The position numbers were made by a program, and so were the translations under genes. Below the pieces are notes generated by a model, which ran no database searches, was not told where the DNA came from, and saw only the letters and a list, made by a program, of their open reading frames with translations. A DNA stretch of 64,000 bases, taken from NCBI GenBank assembly GCA_035532415.1, contig DATKRB010000024.1:12581-76580 (forward strand), given 5' to 3'. The stretch comes from DATKRB01 sp035532415. GTDB lineage: Bacteria > Actinomycetota > Acidimicrobiia > Acidimicrobiales > RAAP-2. Below, piece by piece: positions 34,684-41,813 of this stretch; position 1 is the first letter of the stretch, and each line of letters opens with the position of its first letter.

Positions 34684-35988
34684 TCAGGCAGGCAGGTCGA
34701 GGAACCGGGCGAGGTTGCCTCGCATGATGGCATGGCGGTCCTCGTCGGTCAGCTTCTCGACCTGGCTGAGGTACATCGTCGGCTCGGGCAGGCCCTCGCC
34801 GTGCGGGAAGTCCGAACCGAAGACGATCGGCTTGGTCCCGACGATCTCGATGACCCGCTGGACGTTCTCCTCGGGGAACGGCGCCACGAAGCAGTGGTCC
34901 TTGAAGTACTCCGAGGGGCGGCGGGTCAGCTTGGCGAAGGTCCCCGGGCGTCCCATCATGAAGGCGTGGTCCATCTTCCGGATGAGGTAGGGCAGCCAGA
35001 CGGTGCCCTGCTCGGAGAGCAGGAGCTGCATCTTCGGGAACCGCTCGAACCAGCCCTGGAGGATGGCAGCGCCCACGGTCTCCATGGCCGGCCGGTCGCC
35101 GTAGTAGAAGACCCACTGGAAGGCATCCATGTCGCCGAGCATGACCTCGGGCTCGTCCCAGTCCTCTCCCTGCTTCGCGTAGCGGGTCAGGGAAGCGAGG
35201 TGGGTCGACAGCTTGATGCCGGCCTCGTTGCAGATCGACCAGAACCGGTCGTTCTCCGGACGGAAAGGCGAGTGGAACATGGACGGACCAGTCGAGCACT
35301 GAATGACCTTGGGCACCTCGATGCCCATGATGAGCTCGAGCTGCTTGAGCGCCTGCTCGGGGTCGGCGAAGGAGATGTAGGGCGGCGTGAAGAGCCGCTG
35401 CTCCGTGTTGAAGCCCCACACCTCGCCCAGGTAGCGGTTCAGGGCGTTGAGGTTGGCGTACAGGCCCTCATAGTCGTCCTCGAACTCGGGCTCCGAGCCG
35501 GGCAACGTCGCGAAGTTGACAGTGGCCTCGATACCCTGCGAGTCCATCACCGCGAGACGGTCGGACGGGTTGTCGAGGAACTCCTGGAGGGCCCGGTACT
35601 TCTTGGCGAACTCACGGCGCCCCTCGGTGTCGAGGCTCTTCAGGGGGTTCAGCTTGGTGAGCAGCGAGCCGGGGATGACGCCGACGCCCGCTTCAGGCGC
35701 CCCGTTGCCTTCCGTGTCGACCTCGGCTCCCGCCCCCTTCACTCCCACATCGGCAAGGACCTCGGCGGAGCCCACGACCTGAAAGTTCTTGGCACGCCAC
35801 TTCTTCGGTCGGCCGTTGTAGATCTGCTCCCACTTGCCTTCCTCGTTCTTCACCGTCCGGATGGCCATGTGCTTCTTGTCCGGGTCGATGTAACGCTCGT
35901 ACGCGTCGCGGGCGGGCGTCGAGTGCTGATCGGCATCCATCATCAGGTACCCGAGCTCCTCGGGCACATGCGCATTGATCGTCGACAT
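34684..35988 (-). CDS. Amidohydrolase family 2 protein
   Basis: A 434-residue amidohydrolase-2 protein; ATG 35988 gives MSTINAHVPEELGYLMMDADQH. Seen: metal motif DADQHS, SNEAGIKLSTHLAS-like block (CNEAGIKLSTHLASL), LLLSEQGTVWLPYLIRKMD, and closing metal Asp in FGSDFPHGEG. It is the third member of this family in the window and again lies next to an LLM oxidoreductase gene, suggesting a common catabolic use. Confidence 0.87.
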   Translation of the reverse strand: MSTINAHVPEELGYLMMDADQHSTPARDAYERYIDPDKKHMAIRTVKNEEGKWEQIYNGRPKKWRAKNFQVVGSAEVLADVGVKGAGAEVDTEGNGAPEAGVGVIPGSLLTKLNPLKSLDTEGRREFAKKYRALQEFLDNPSDRLAVMDSQGIEATVNFATLPGSEPEFEDDYEGLYANLNALNRYLGEVWGFNTEQRLFTPPYISFADPEQALKQLELIMGIEVPKVIQCSTGPSMFHSPFRPENDRFWSICNEAGIKLSTHLASLTRYAKQGEDWDEPEVMLGDMDAFQWVFYYGDRPAMETVGAAILQGWFERFPKMQLLLSEQGTVWLPYLIRKMDHAFMMGRPGTFAKLTRRPSEYFKDHCFVAPFPEENVQRVIEIVGTKPIVFGSDFPHGEGLPEPTMYLSQVEKLTDEDRHAIMRGNLARFLDLPA

Positions 35989-36033
35989 TTGCCTGCCTTC
36001 CTCGACGGGCGGGCGGGTGGCCGCCATCCCTTA

Positions 36034-36050
36034 TTTGTACTTGTACCAAA
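36034..36050. promoter_or_regulatory. Candidate operator palindrome upstream of amidohydrolase
   Basis: TTTGTACTTGTACCAAA is a near-perfect inverted repeat (TTT-GTAC-TT-GTAC-CAAA) in an AT-rich patch 46-62 bases before the amidohydrolase start. The form resembles TetR-family operators. No regulator gene adjoins. Confidence 0.5.
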
Positions 36051-36107
36051 TCAAACATCTTTGAGGTTCCCAGTCAAGCGGGGCCACGACCGGGCCGGGA
36101 TCGGCGT

Positions 36108-36941
36108 TCAGCCCAGGCCGGCGGCCTCCGCGAACTGCTCGATGCCCCGACGCGCCGTCCGGCTCCTCGTCCACGGGGTGACGACCAGACGGTCCACGCC
36201 GGCCGCTTCGTAGCGCCCGACCAGATCGGCGTCGTACCCGGCGGACCATCCGGTGAGGAGCGTGATCTCGAGCGGCGGCTTGCCGATCTCCTCCCGGCGG
36301 CGCTGCAGGTCGCCGATCAGGTCGGCCGCCCGGTCCGGCCTTGGGGTCCCACCGAACCAACCGTCCCCGGCCTCCACGGCCCGGCGAAGGGAAGCCGGGC
36401 CGGAACCGCCGATCAGCAGGGGCGGGCGCGGGCGCTGGACGGGCTTGGGCTCGAACCCGGACGGGGGGATGTCGTAGTAGCGCCCGTGAAATTCGGGCCG
36501 ATCGGCACCGAACAGCACGTTGAGGACCGCGATCATCTCGTCCATCCGGGGGCCGCGGGTGGCCCAGTCCTCACCGTTGGCGGTGTACTCGGCCTTGATG
36601 TTCCCGCTGCCGGCGCCCACGGAGATCCGCCCCCCCGAGAGCACGTCGGCGGTGGCGATCGCCCGGGCCAGGTGGAAGGGGGAGTGCATCGGGAGCACCG
36701 CGACGCAGGTGCCCAGCCGCACCCGGCTCGTCACCGCGGCGAGGTGGGACAGGGCGACCCACGGCTCGACGAAACGCGAGTCGGGCCGGAAATTGGCTCG
36801 GTCCCCCTCGGGCACGCCGTCGAACGGAACGATGACGTGCTCGCCGATCCACAACGACTCGAACCCGGACTCCTCGGCCAGCCGGGCGAGCCCGGCCATC
36901 TCCGTCGGGTGGACGGGCGTGAAATTGAGTCCGAATCGCAC
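36108..36941 (-). CDS. LLM class (F420-dependent type) oxidoreductase
   Basis: A 277-residue luciferase-like oxidoreductase. Seen: MRFGLNFTPVHPTEM, GFESLWIGEHVIVPF, family core ATADVLSGGRISVGAGSG, PPLLIGGSGPASLRRAVEAGDGWFG. Close in type to F420-dependent enzymes of mycobacteria. Upstream of the amidohydrolase on the same strand with 119 bp between. Confidence 0.88.
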   Translation of the reverse strand: MRFGLNFTPVHPTEMAGLARLAEESGFESLWIGEHVIVPFDGVPEGDRANFRPDSRFVEPWVALSHLAAVTSRVRLGTCVAVLPMHSPFHLARAIATADVLSGGRISVGAGSGNIKAEYTANGEDWATRGPRMDEMIAVLNVLFGADRPEFHGRYYDIPPSGFEPKPVQRPRPPLLIGGSGPASLRRAVEAGDGWFGGTPRPDRAADLIGDLQRRREEIGKPPLEITLLTGWSAGYDADLVGRYEAAGVDRLVVTPWTRSRTARRGIEQFAEAAGLG

Positions 36942-37029
36942 TGGTCCCCCACGTCGACGAGCTCGCGCAGCCCGGCCGAAGGGACCCTACGCCCGGCGGG
37001 TCGCGAGCTCAAGCGGCCGGCGACCGTGA

Positions 37030-37851
37030 TCAGCCCTGCACGAGACCCATCGACGCCCGGATCGCCGTGTAGGCGGCCACGCCGACGAGCAGTACGGCGA
37101 ACCAGTCGAGGCTCCGCTTCGGGTCGAGCCGGTCGGCGATCTCCTTGCCCGTGAGCACCCCGGCGACGGCGGCGATGGTGAACGGCAAGGCGACGCGCCA
37201 GTCGATCGACGTCGTGGCCAGGCGGGTGCTGAGCGCCACGGCCGAGTTGACCGCGATGACGAGCAGCGAGGTGCCGATCGCGTCTGGCATCGAGAGCCCG
37301 AGGACGAGGGTGAGCGCAGGGACGATGACGAACCCACCGCCGACGCCGAAGAGGCCGGTCACGAAGCCGACGACGGTCCCCGCCGCGAGCACCTTCGCGG
37401 CAGTCGCCGCGTCGACCCGGTGGAGCACGGCGACGTCCCCGCCCCCCGATCCGGCGGCGGCGAGGGCTCGTTCCTCGCCGACGCGGGTACAGGTGGGGCA
37501 GCCCACGAGCATCCGCCATGCGGCGATGACGACGAGGCCGCTGAAGGCCAGGAGCAGGAGGTCGGGGTTGAGATGCCGATTGAGGGCGCTCCCGGCGATG
37601 GAGCCGCCGATCCCGGCGAGGCCGAACGCGACCCCGGTGCCGACGCGGACCCGTCCGGCCCGGTAGTGGACGCCCATGCCCACGAGCGCCGCACAACCCA
37701 CCAGGAGAAGGCTGGTCGTCGTCGCGCCCCGAACGCTCTGCCCTGCCGCGTAAACGAGCACCGGGACCGCCAGGACCGAGCCACCGCCACCCAGCGCGCC
37801 GAGGGAGACGCCGATGAGGAAGCCGAGCGGGGAGGTGAGCAGAACCCTCAC
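37030..37851 (-). CDS. TauE/SafE family sulfite/sulfonate exporter
   Basis: A 273-residue membrane protein with about eight helices in two halves. Family motifs: GALGGGGSVLAVPVLVY near the N-terminus, and GLFGVGGGFVIVPALTL at about residue 165. A loop near residue 120 holds GCPTCTRVGEE, a possible metal or thiol site. GTG 37851 overlaps the stop of the preceding rhodanese remnant (GTGA), and the gene is the last of an ArsR-led unit, so export of sulfite or a related sulfur product is likely. Confidence 0.88.
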   Translation of the reverse strand: MRVLLTSPLGFLIGVSLGALGGGGSVLAVPVLVYAAGQSVRGATTTSLLLVGCAALVGMGVHYRAGRVRVGTGVAFGLAGIGGSIAGSALNRHLNPDLLLLAFSGLVVIAAWRMLVGCPTCTRVGEERALAAAGSGGGDVAVLHRVDAATAAKVLAAGTVVGFVTGLFGVGGGFVIVPALTLVLGLSMPDAIGTSLLVIAVNSAVALSTRLATTSIDWRVALPFTIAAVAGVLTGKEIADRLDPKRSLDWFAVLLVGVAAYTAIRASMGLVQG

Positions 37852-38033
37852 GCACCCGCCTCCGCCGTACCGTCACCGGCGACGGGCAGGCCGGCGGCGG
37901 ACCAGGCGCCGAAGCCCCCGAGGACGTCGACGACCCGAGCGAAGCCGCTGGCGCGCAGCAGCGAGGTGGTCCGGTCGCCGACCAGGTAGCTGAACCGCGA
38001 GCGGCACCCGAGCTCGTACCGGCGAAAGAACAT
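37848..38033 (-). pseudogene. In-frame internal-deletion remnant of a persulfide dioxygenase-rhodanese protein
   Basis: A 61-residue frame. Its first 20 residues (MFFRRYELGCRSRFSYLVGD) match the start of MBL-fold persulfide dioxygenase-like proteins; the rest (TSLLRASGFARVVDVLGGFGAWSAAGLPV) is the last third of a rhodanese domain. The metallo-lactamase HxHxDH site and the rhodanese catalytic Cys loop are both missing. The natural fusion (CstB-like) has some 350-460 residues, so about 300 or more were lost while keeping frame. Start and stop are still neatly placed: 16 bp after ArsR and overlapping TauE by 4. It may still be translated but cannot be enzymatically active. Family call is from recall. 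Confidence 0.7.
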
Positions 38034-38049
38034 GGGTCCCGCTCCCTTC

Positions 38050-38391
38050 TCACCCACCGGCCCGGATGGCCCGGCGCCGGTCGAGCTCGTCACTCGTCAC
38101 CTGGCGGAGCACCTCGATGGCGTCGACGACCCGGGGGTCACGGAGCGTGTAGATGGCCCGGTTCCCGTCCCGCTCGGCGTCGACCAGTCCCCGGTTTCGC
38201 AATACCGCCAGATGCTGGGACACGTTGGACTGGGCCACGCCGAGGAGCTCGCACAGCTCGCCGACCGAGCGCGGCTCCACAGCCAGCGAGTAGAGGATCA
38301 TGAGGCGCTTCGGGTGGTTGAGTGCCCGGCACACCCCGGCGGTCAGATCCTCGAGCTCCTCCCGCAGCATCGGGTCGAACGCCCCGGCCAT
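38050..38391 (-). CDS. ArsR family regulator, probable sulfide/persulfide-type
   Basis: A 113-residue winged-helix repressor: VCRALNHPKRLMILYSL, ELCELLGVAQSNVSQHLAVLRNRGLVDAERDGNRAIY. Cysteines are at about residues 22 and 48. BigR/SqrR-type persulfide sensors use a Cys pair, though the second Cys here sits in the recognition region like the metal site of ArsR; sensing chemistry is therefore uncertain. The genes around it (SQR, DsrE, TusE, TauE, rhodanese) favour a sulfur signal. Divergent from DUF302. Confidence 0.85.
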   Translation of the reverse strand: MAGAFDPMLREELEDLTAGVCRALNHPKRLMILYSLAVEPRSVGELCELLGVAQSNVSQHLAVLRNRGLVDAERDGNRAIYTLRDPRVVDAIEVLRQVTSDELDRRRAIRAGG

Positions 38392-38421
38392 GTACGTCTC
38401 CCTCTCCCTGGAGCACACCAT

Positions 38422-38451
38422 ATTCGCAATTGCGCATGTGATGGAACACAT
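38422..38451. promoter_or_regulatory. Candidate ArsR operators in the divergent sulfur promoter region
   Basis: ATTCGCAATTGCGCAT (38422-38437) holds the perfect palindrome CGCAATTGCG (38425-38434) and fits, with one mismatch, the ATTC-N8-GAAT layout of BigR/SqrR sites. A second inverted repeat, ATGTG (38436-38440) and CACAT (38447-38451), overlaps it. Both lie between the ArsR gene and the divergent DUF302-Trx genes. Recognition by the local ArsR is inferred. Confidence 0.6.
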
Positions 38452-38509
38452 CCGGGGCGGCCGTTGTTCCCTCATATACCCAGTGCCGACCAGAGACGAG
38501 AGGGGAACC

Positions 38510-38908
38510 ATGAGCACCTACGGCAGGACGATCGCCCTCAGCCGCCCGTTCGATGAAGCCGTGCCCGAAGTGAAAGAGGCGTTTCAGGCGCAGGGGTTCG
38601 GCGTGCTCACCGAGATCGACGTGCAGGCGACGCTCAAGGCCAAGCTCGACGTCGAAATCGAGCGTTACGTCATCCTGGGCGCCTGTAACCCGGTCCTGGC
38701 TCACCGGGCCCTCGAGATCACCCGTGAGGTCGGGCTCCTCCTCCCCTGCAACGTCGTGGTGCGCGAGCACGGCCGGGGCGTGCTGGTTCAGGCTCTCGAC
38801 CCGGCGATCATCGCCTCGTTGCCGGGCCTGCCCGAGCTGCAGCCGGTCGCGACGGAGGCCGCGGCGCGGGTGCAGGCAGCGTTGGATGCGCTCGCGGGGG
38901 GCAAGTGA
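38510..38908 (+). CDS. DUF302 domain protein
   Basis: A 132-residue soluble protein from ATG 38510, after AGAGGGGAA. DUF302 features: GRTIALSRPFDEAVPEVKEAFQAQGFGVLTEIDVQATLKAK spread over residues 4-45, YVILGACNPVLAHRALE, GLLLPCNVVVRE. DUF302 proteins recur in sulfur-oxidising and stress operons; their biochemical role is unknown. Stop and the thioredoxin ATG overlap by one base (TGATG). Confidence 0.88.
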   Translation: MSTYGRTIALSRPFDEAVPEVKEAFQAQGFGVLTEIDVQATLKAKLDVEIERYVILGACNPVLAHRALEITREVGLLLPCNVVVREHGRGVLVQALDPAIIASLPGLPELQPVATEAAARVQAALDALAGGK

Positions 38909-39339
38909 TGGCCGGCGTCGTCGCCTGCCCGGCCTGCGGCACGAAGAACCGGGTCCCCGCCACCGCTGTGGGCACGCCCCGCTGCGCGTCATGTCACGCC
39001 GACCTGCCCTGGCTGGTGGATGCCGGCGAGGCGGATTTCGACCAGCTGGTCGACACCCGTCTCCCGGTCCTGGTGGACCTGTGGGCCCCCTGGTGCGGCC
39101 CCTGCCGGATGGTGGCACCCGGTGTCGAACAGGCGGCGCGTGAGCTGGCCGGGCACCTGAAGTCGGTGAAGGTCAACGTGGACGAGGCGCCGGGCATATC
39201 GGCTCGTTTCGGTGTGCAGGGAATTCCCACCTTGCTCGTCCTCCGAGGAGGCCGGCCGGTCGCTCGCCAGGTCGGGGCGCTGCCGGTGGCGGAGCTGGTG
39301 TCCTGGGTCCGGCAGGTGGTCGGCGCTCGGCCCGCCTGA
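38908..39339 (+). CDS. trxC: Thioredoxin with N-terminal zinc finger (TrxC type)
   Basis: A 143-residue thioredoxin. N-terminal zinc ribbon: CPAC (Cys7, Cys10) and CASC (Cys26, Cys29). The thioredoxin fold follows with active site WCGPC (Cys63, Cys66) and the cis-Pro loop GIPTLLVLRGG. Reduces disulfides or persulfides in the cytoplasm. Coupled to DUF302 by a 1-base overlap, so a thiol-reduction role within the sulfur island is likely. Confidence 0.92.
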   Translation: MAGVVACPACGTKNRVPATAVGTPRCASCHADLPWLVDAGEADFDQLVDTRLPVLVDLWAPWCGPCRMVAPGVEQAARELAGHLKSVKVNVDEAPGISARFGVQGIPTLLVLRGGRPVARQVGALPVAELVSWVRQVVGARPA

Positions 39340-39377
39340 CGGCACGCCCCGACTCACCCCGGGGGTCCCCAGGTGGG

Positions 39378-39845
39378 TCAGGTGAAGATGATCTGCCCTC
39401 CCGCAGCCAGCTCGTAGAACTCGCCGACGGTGATGATGCTCTTCACCTGCTCGATCAGGTCGTCCTTGGCCAGCTCGAACAGGTCACAGGAGGCCTTGCA
39501 CGCGTACAGGCCGGCACCGGTGTCGGCGATCATCTCGAGGAACTCGGGGATGGGAGGAATGTCGAGCTTCGCCATCTTGCGTTCCATGTAATGGGTCATG
39601 ACGCTCGACACCCCGGGCAGACCACCGGCGAGGGTGGCGAAGTGGAGGCCGGGGTTGCCCACCGTGGCAACCTTCACGTGTTCGTACCGCTTCGTGTGGA
39701 TGGCGTCGAGGCCGAAGAACGTGAAGAACAAGTCGGCGTCGATCCCCTCGGCGCGAGCCCCGTTCGCCATGATCAGCGCCGGGTAGATGCCCTCGAGCGA
39801 GCCTTTCGAGACGACGATCGAGACCTTGTCGATGGTGTCGCTCAT
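39378..39845 (-). CDS. DsrE/DsrF family sulfur-relay protein (DsrE2-like)
   Basis: A 155-residue DsrE-fold protein: VSIVVSKGSLEGIYPALIMANGARAEG early, FTFFGLDAIHTKR, and cysteines Cys116 and Cys120 in YACKASCDLF, the CxxxC position used for persulfide carriage in DsrE2 proteins. Likely accepts or passes sulfane sulfur together with the TusE-like protein and SQR encoded beside it. Confidence 0.9.
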   Translation of the reverse strand: MSDTIDKVSIVVSKGSLEGIYPALIMANGARAEGIDADLFFTFFGLDAIHTKRYEHVKVATVGNPGLHFATLAGGLPGVSSVMTHYMERKMAKLDIPPIPEFLEMIADTGAGLYACKASCDLFELAKDDLIEQVKSIITVGEFYELAAGGQIIFT

Positions 39846-39859
39846 CTCCCACCTTCCCT

Positions 39860-39935
39860 TCGGACGCCGCCGCTCGGACGCCGCCGCTCGGACGCAGCCG
39901 CTCGGACTCGGATGCAGCCGCTCAGATGCAGCCGC
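39860..39935. repeat. Five tandem copies of a 14-bp unit covering the TusE 3' end
   Basis: Units of the form TCGGACGCCGCCGC / TCGGATGCAGCCGC occur at 39860-39873, 39874-39887, 39888-39901, 39908-39921 (after a 6-base partial unit) and, with one more change, 39922-39935. The last copy contains the TusE stop codon and the codon of its active Cys, so the array looks like repeated duplication of the gene's own 3' end. Confidence 0.9.
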
Positions 39936-40239
39936 GGGGCTTCGGGATGCCGGCGATCTTCGCCGCGATCTTGGCCGGCCCCTTGGGAAACAGCTGGTAG
40001 AGCTCCTTTATGGAGACGCCCGAGGTCTTGCCCAGCACCCGGACGGTCGGGCCCGTGCCTTTGTCCGCGAATTCGGTGCGCATGAACTTGATCACCTGCC
40101 AATGCTGTTCCGTGAGCTGGTCGATGCCCGCGGCCCGGGCGATCTCGGGGGCCATCTCCTCCGTCCACTCCCCGGGATGTTCGAAGAACCCGTCCTCGTT
40201 GACCGCGACGGTCCGTCCCGCGTACGTGGCAGTCGGCAT
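39922..40239 (-). CDS. TusE/DsrC/DsvC family sulfur relay protein with single C-terminal Cys
   Basis: A 105-residue protein. Family blocks: VNEDGFFEHPGEWTEEMAPEIARAAGI (residues 13-39), LTEQHWQVIKFMR, GKTSGVSIKELYQLFP, and the C-terminal arm GIPKPRGCI. The penultimate Cys104 (CysA) is present; CysB, 11 residues earlier in true DsrC, is replaced by Ala93. That fits a TusE-like sulfur carrier rather than a DsrC trisulfide carrier. No dsrAB are visible. It lies 18 bp after SQR in the same direction. Confidence 0.92.
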   Translation of the reverse strand: MPTATYAGRTVAVNEDGFFEHPGEWTEEMAPEIARAAGIDQLTEQHWQVIKFMRTEFADKGTGPTVRVLGKTSGVSIKELYQLFPKGPAKIAAKIAGIPKPRGCI

Positions 40240-40257
40240 CTCAGTCCCTCCTCTCGG

Positions 40258-41622
40258 TCATCCGGCAGCCGGATGGGTCGCCGCCGGTACGGACGGCAGT
40301 CGCTTGCCGTGCTCGGGCATGGGGGACCCGATGCCGGGCAGATCTCGACCGGGCAGGAGGCTGTGCCAGTAGAGCGGCTGAAAAAGCAGCTTGCCCAGAT
40401 GGTTGATCCGGGATTCCCGGAGCAGCGGCAGTCCGATGCTTGCGGGATAATGCCCCGGGAGCGGTTCGGTGTCGTAGTTGAAGTCGATGAGCAGAGCCTT
40501 GTGGAACCCGGTCTCGATGAAGCAGTTCGCGTGCCCGTCGAAGCTCGCGTCGAGCGGCTCGCCGGCCAGGAACCTCCGGACGTTCTCGACCAGGATCCCG
40601 CCCTCGAAATGCGTCACCGAACCGGCCTTGGAGGCGGGAACCCCCGCTGCATCGCCGATGGCGAACACGTGCTCGTCGGCCTTGGACTGCAGCGTGTGCT
40701 CGTCGACCTGAACGAACCCGAGCTCGTCCCCCAACCCGGGCGACCGCCCGACGAAGGGGGCACCGGAGTGCAACGGCACGACGACCGCCAGGTCGAAGGG
40801 GACCTCACGGCCATCGTAGGAGACCAGGCGACCGGCCTCACCGTCGACGGAGCCGGTGTTGAACTCGGTGACCAGCTGAACGCCCTTCTGCTCGAGAAGA
40901 CCCCCGAGCGTCCGCGACGCCACCGGCGTGGTGAAGGCGGCGTCGAGCGGTGTCACGTACGTCAGCTCGACCCGATCGCGGATCCCCTGCTCGCGGAAGT
41001 GCCAGTCGGCCAGGAAGCAGAACTCGAGCGGGGCCACCGGGCACTTGATCGGGAGGTCGACGACGTTCACGACGATGCGTCCGCCGTCGAACCACTCGAG
41101 TGCCTCGGCGAGCGCTGTTGCACCCTCGGGTGAGTAGAAGGTGTGGACCCGCTCCCTCCATCCGGGTCCCGTGAGGCCCTCGGTCTCCTCGGGCACGAGG
41201 ACCGCCCCGGTGGACACGATCAACACGTCGTAGTGCAGGACGGCAGGACCGTCGTAGTGCAGGACGGCAGGACCGGCCGGGACGGTGGCCGTCGACGGGA
41301 CCGCGCCGTCGCCCGCGCCGCTCAGATGCACCTCCTGCGCCGCGAGGTCGACGTAGTCGACCGGAGCCCGGACGAAGTCGACCCCGTCGTGGAGCTGGCG
41401 CTGCCGGGGCCGGGTGATCTCGTCGACGCTGGTCAGCCCGAACGGCACGAACAGGAGACCCGGCTGGTAGACATGGGCGTCGTCCCGGTCGACCACGATG
41501 ATGTCGGCCTCGTCCCGGTCGAACACGCGCCGCAGGCGGTTGGCGACCAGGGTGCCGCCGGTCCCGCCACCGAGAATCACGATGCGAGCGCCCTGACCGC
41601 TCGGTGTGCGCAGCGTGCTCAT
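40258..41622 (-). CDS. sqr: Sulfide:quinone oxidoreductase-like FAD protein
   Basis: A 454-residue flavoprotein of the SQR/FCSD family. FAD-binding GGGTGGTL near residue 18, AIGDAAGVPASKAG near 322, and two conserved cysteines: Cys194 (PIKCPVAP) and Cys367 (HANCFIE), the pair that forms the bridging polysulfide in SQR. Oxidises sulfide and passes electrons to quinone at the membrane. A 24-bp tandem duplication inserts an extra GPAVLHYD at residues 117-132. Precedes tusE and dsrE on the same strand. Confidence 0.88.
   Translation of the reverse strand: MSTLRTPSGQGARIVILGGGTGGTLVANRLRRVFDRDEADIIVVDRDDAHVYQPGLLFVPFGLTSVDEITRPRQRQLHDGVDFVRAPVDYVDLAAQEVHLSGAGDGAVPSTATVPAGPAVLHYDGPAVLHYDVLIVSTGAVLVPEETEGLTGPGWRERVHTFYSPEGATALAEALEWFDGGRIVVNVVDLPIKCPVAPLEFCFLADWHFREQGIRDRVELTYVTPLDAAFTTPVASRTLGGLLEQKGVQLVTEFNTGSVDGEAGRLVSYDGREVPFDLAVVVPLHSGAPFVGRSPGLGDELGFVQVDEHTLQSKADEHVFAIGDAAGVPASKAGSVTHFEGGILVENVRRFLAGEPLDASFDGHANCFIETGFHKALLIDFNYDTEPLPGHYPASIGLPLLRESRINHLGKLLFQPLYWHSLLPGRDLPGIGSPMPEHGKRLPSVPAATHPAAG
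41227..41274. repeat. 24-bp perfect tandem duplication in SQR
   Basis: The unit beginning GTCGTAGTGCAGGACGGCAG occurs at 41227-41250 and 41251-41274 without spacer, adding eight codons in frame (GPAVLHYD twice) just before the LIVSTGA strand. Confidence 0.95.
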
Positions 41623-41703
41623 AACGCAAGGATGGCGGTCGAGACGGAGGGGCCGCCAGGGTCATTGGTCCCTTCCGTGCACCGAGGTCCCCGAATGGAG
41701 ACG

Positions 41704-41752
41704 ATACCCCACCCCGTATGCTACGGTAAGTAGGTCATACCCACAGGGGTAT
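41704..41752. promoter_or_regulatory. Two CsoR/CstR-type operator-like inverted repeats
   Basis: ATACCC-ACAG-GGGTAT (41737-41752) is a perfect 6-bp inverted repeat of the form bound by CsoR/CstR/RcnR repressors; ATAC-CCCACCCC-GTAT (41704-41719) is a second, looser one. They lie in the 191-bp gap between the divergent SQR and MMPL genes. CstR proteins sense persulfides, which would suit SQR control, and CsoR senses copper. No csoR-like gene is in the window. Confidence 0.65.
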
Positions 41753-41813
41753 ATGTCCGATCCTCAGAACGCCGGGCGAGAGCAGCCGCCGGCACGATCG
41801 AAGGAGATCCACC

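Noticed and set aside
39351..39379. Hairpin between the convergent thioredoxin and DsrE genes
   Set aside because: GACTCACC and GGTGGGTC pair with one mismatch across a 13-base loop, and the right arm runs into the DsrE stop; too weak to call a terminator.
39860..39935. A CRISPR-like array
   Set aside because: Units are 14 bp, directly adjoining with no unique spacers, and derive from the tusE 3' end; no cas genes are near.
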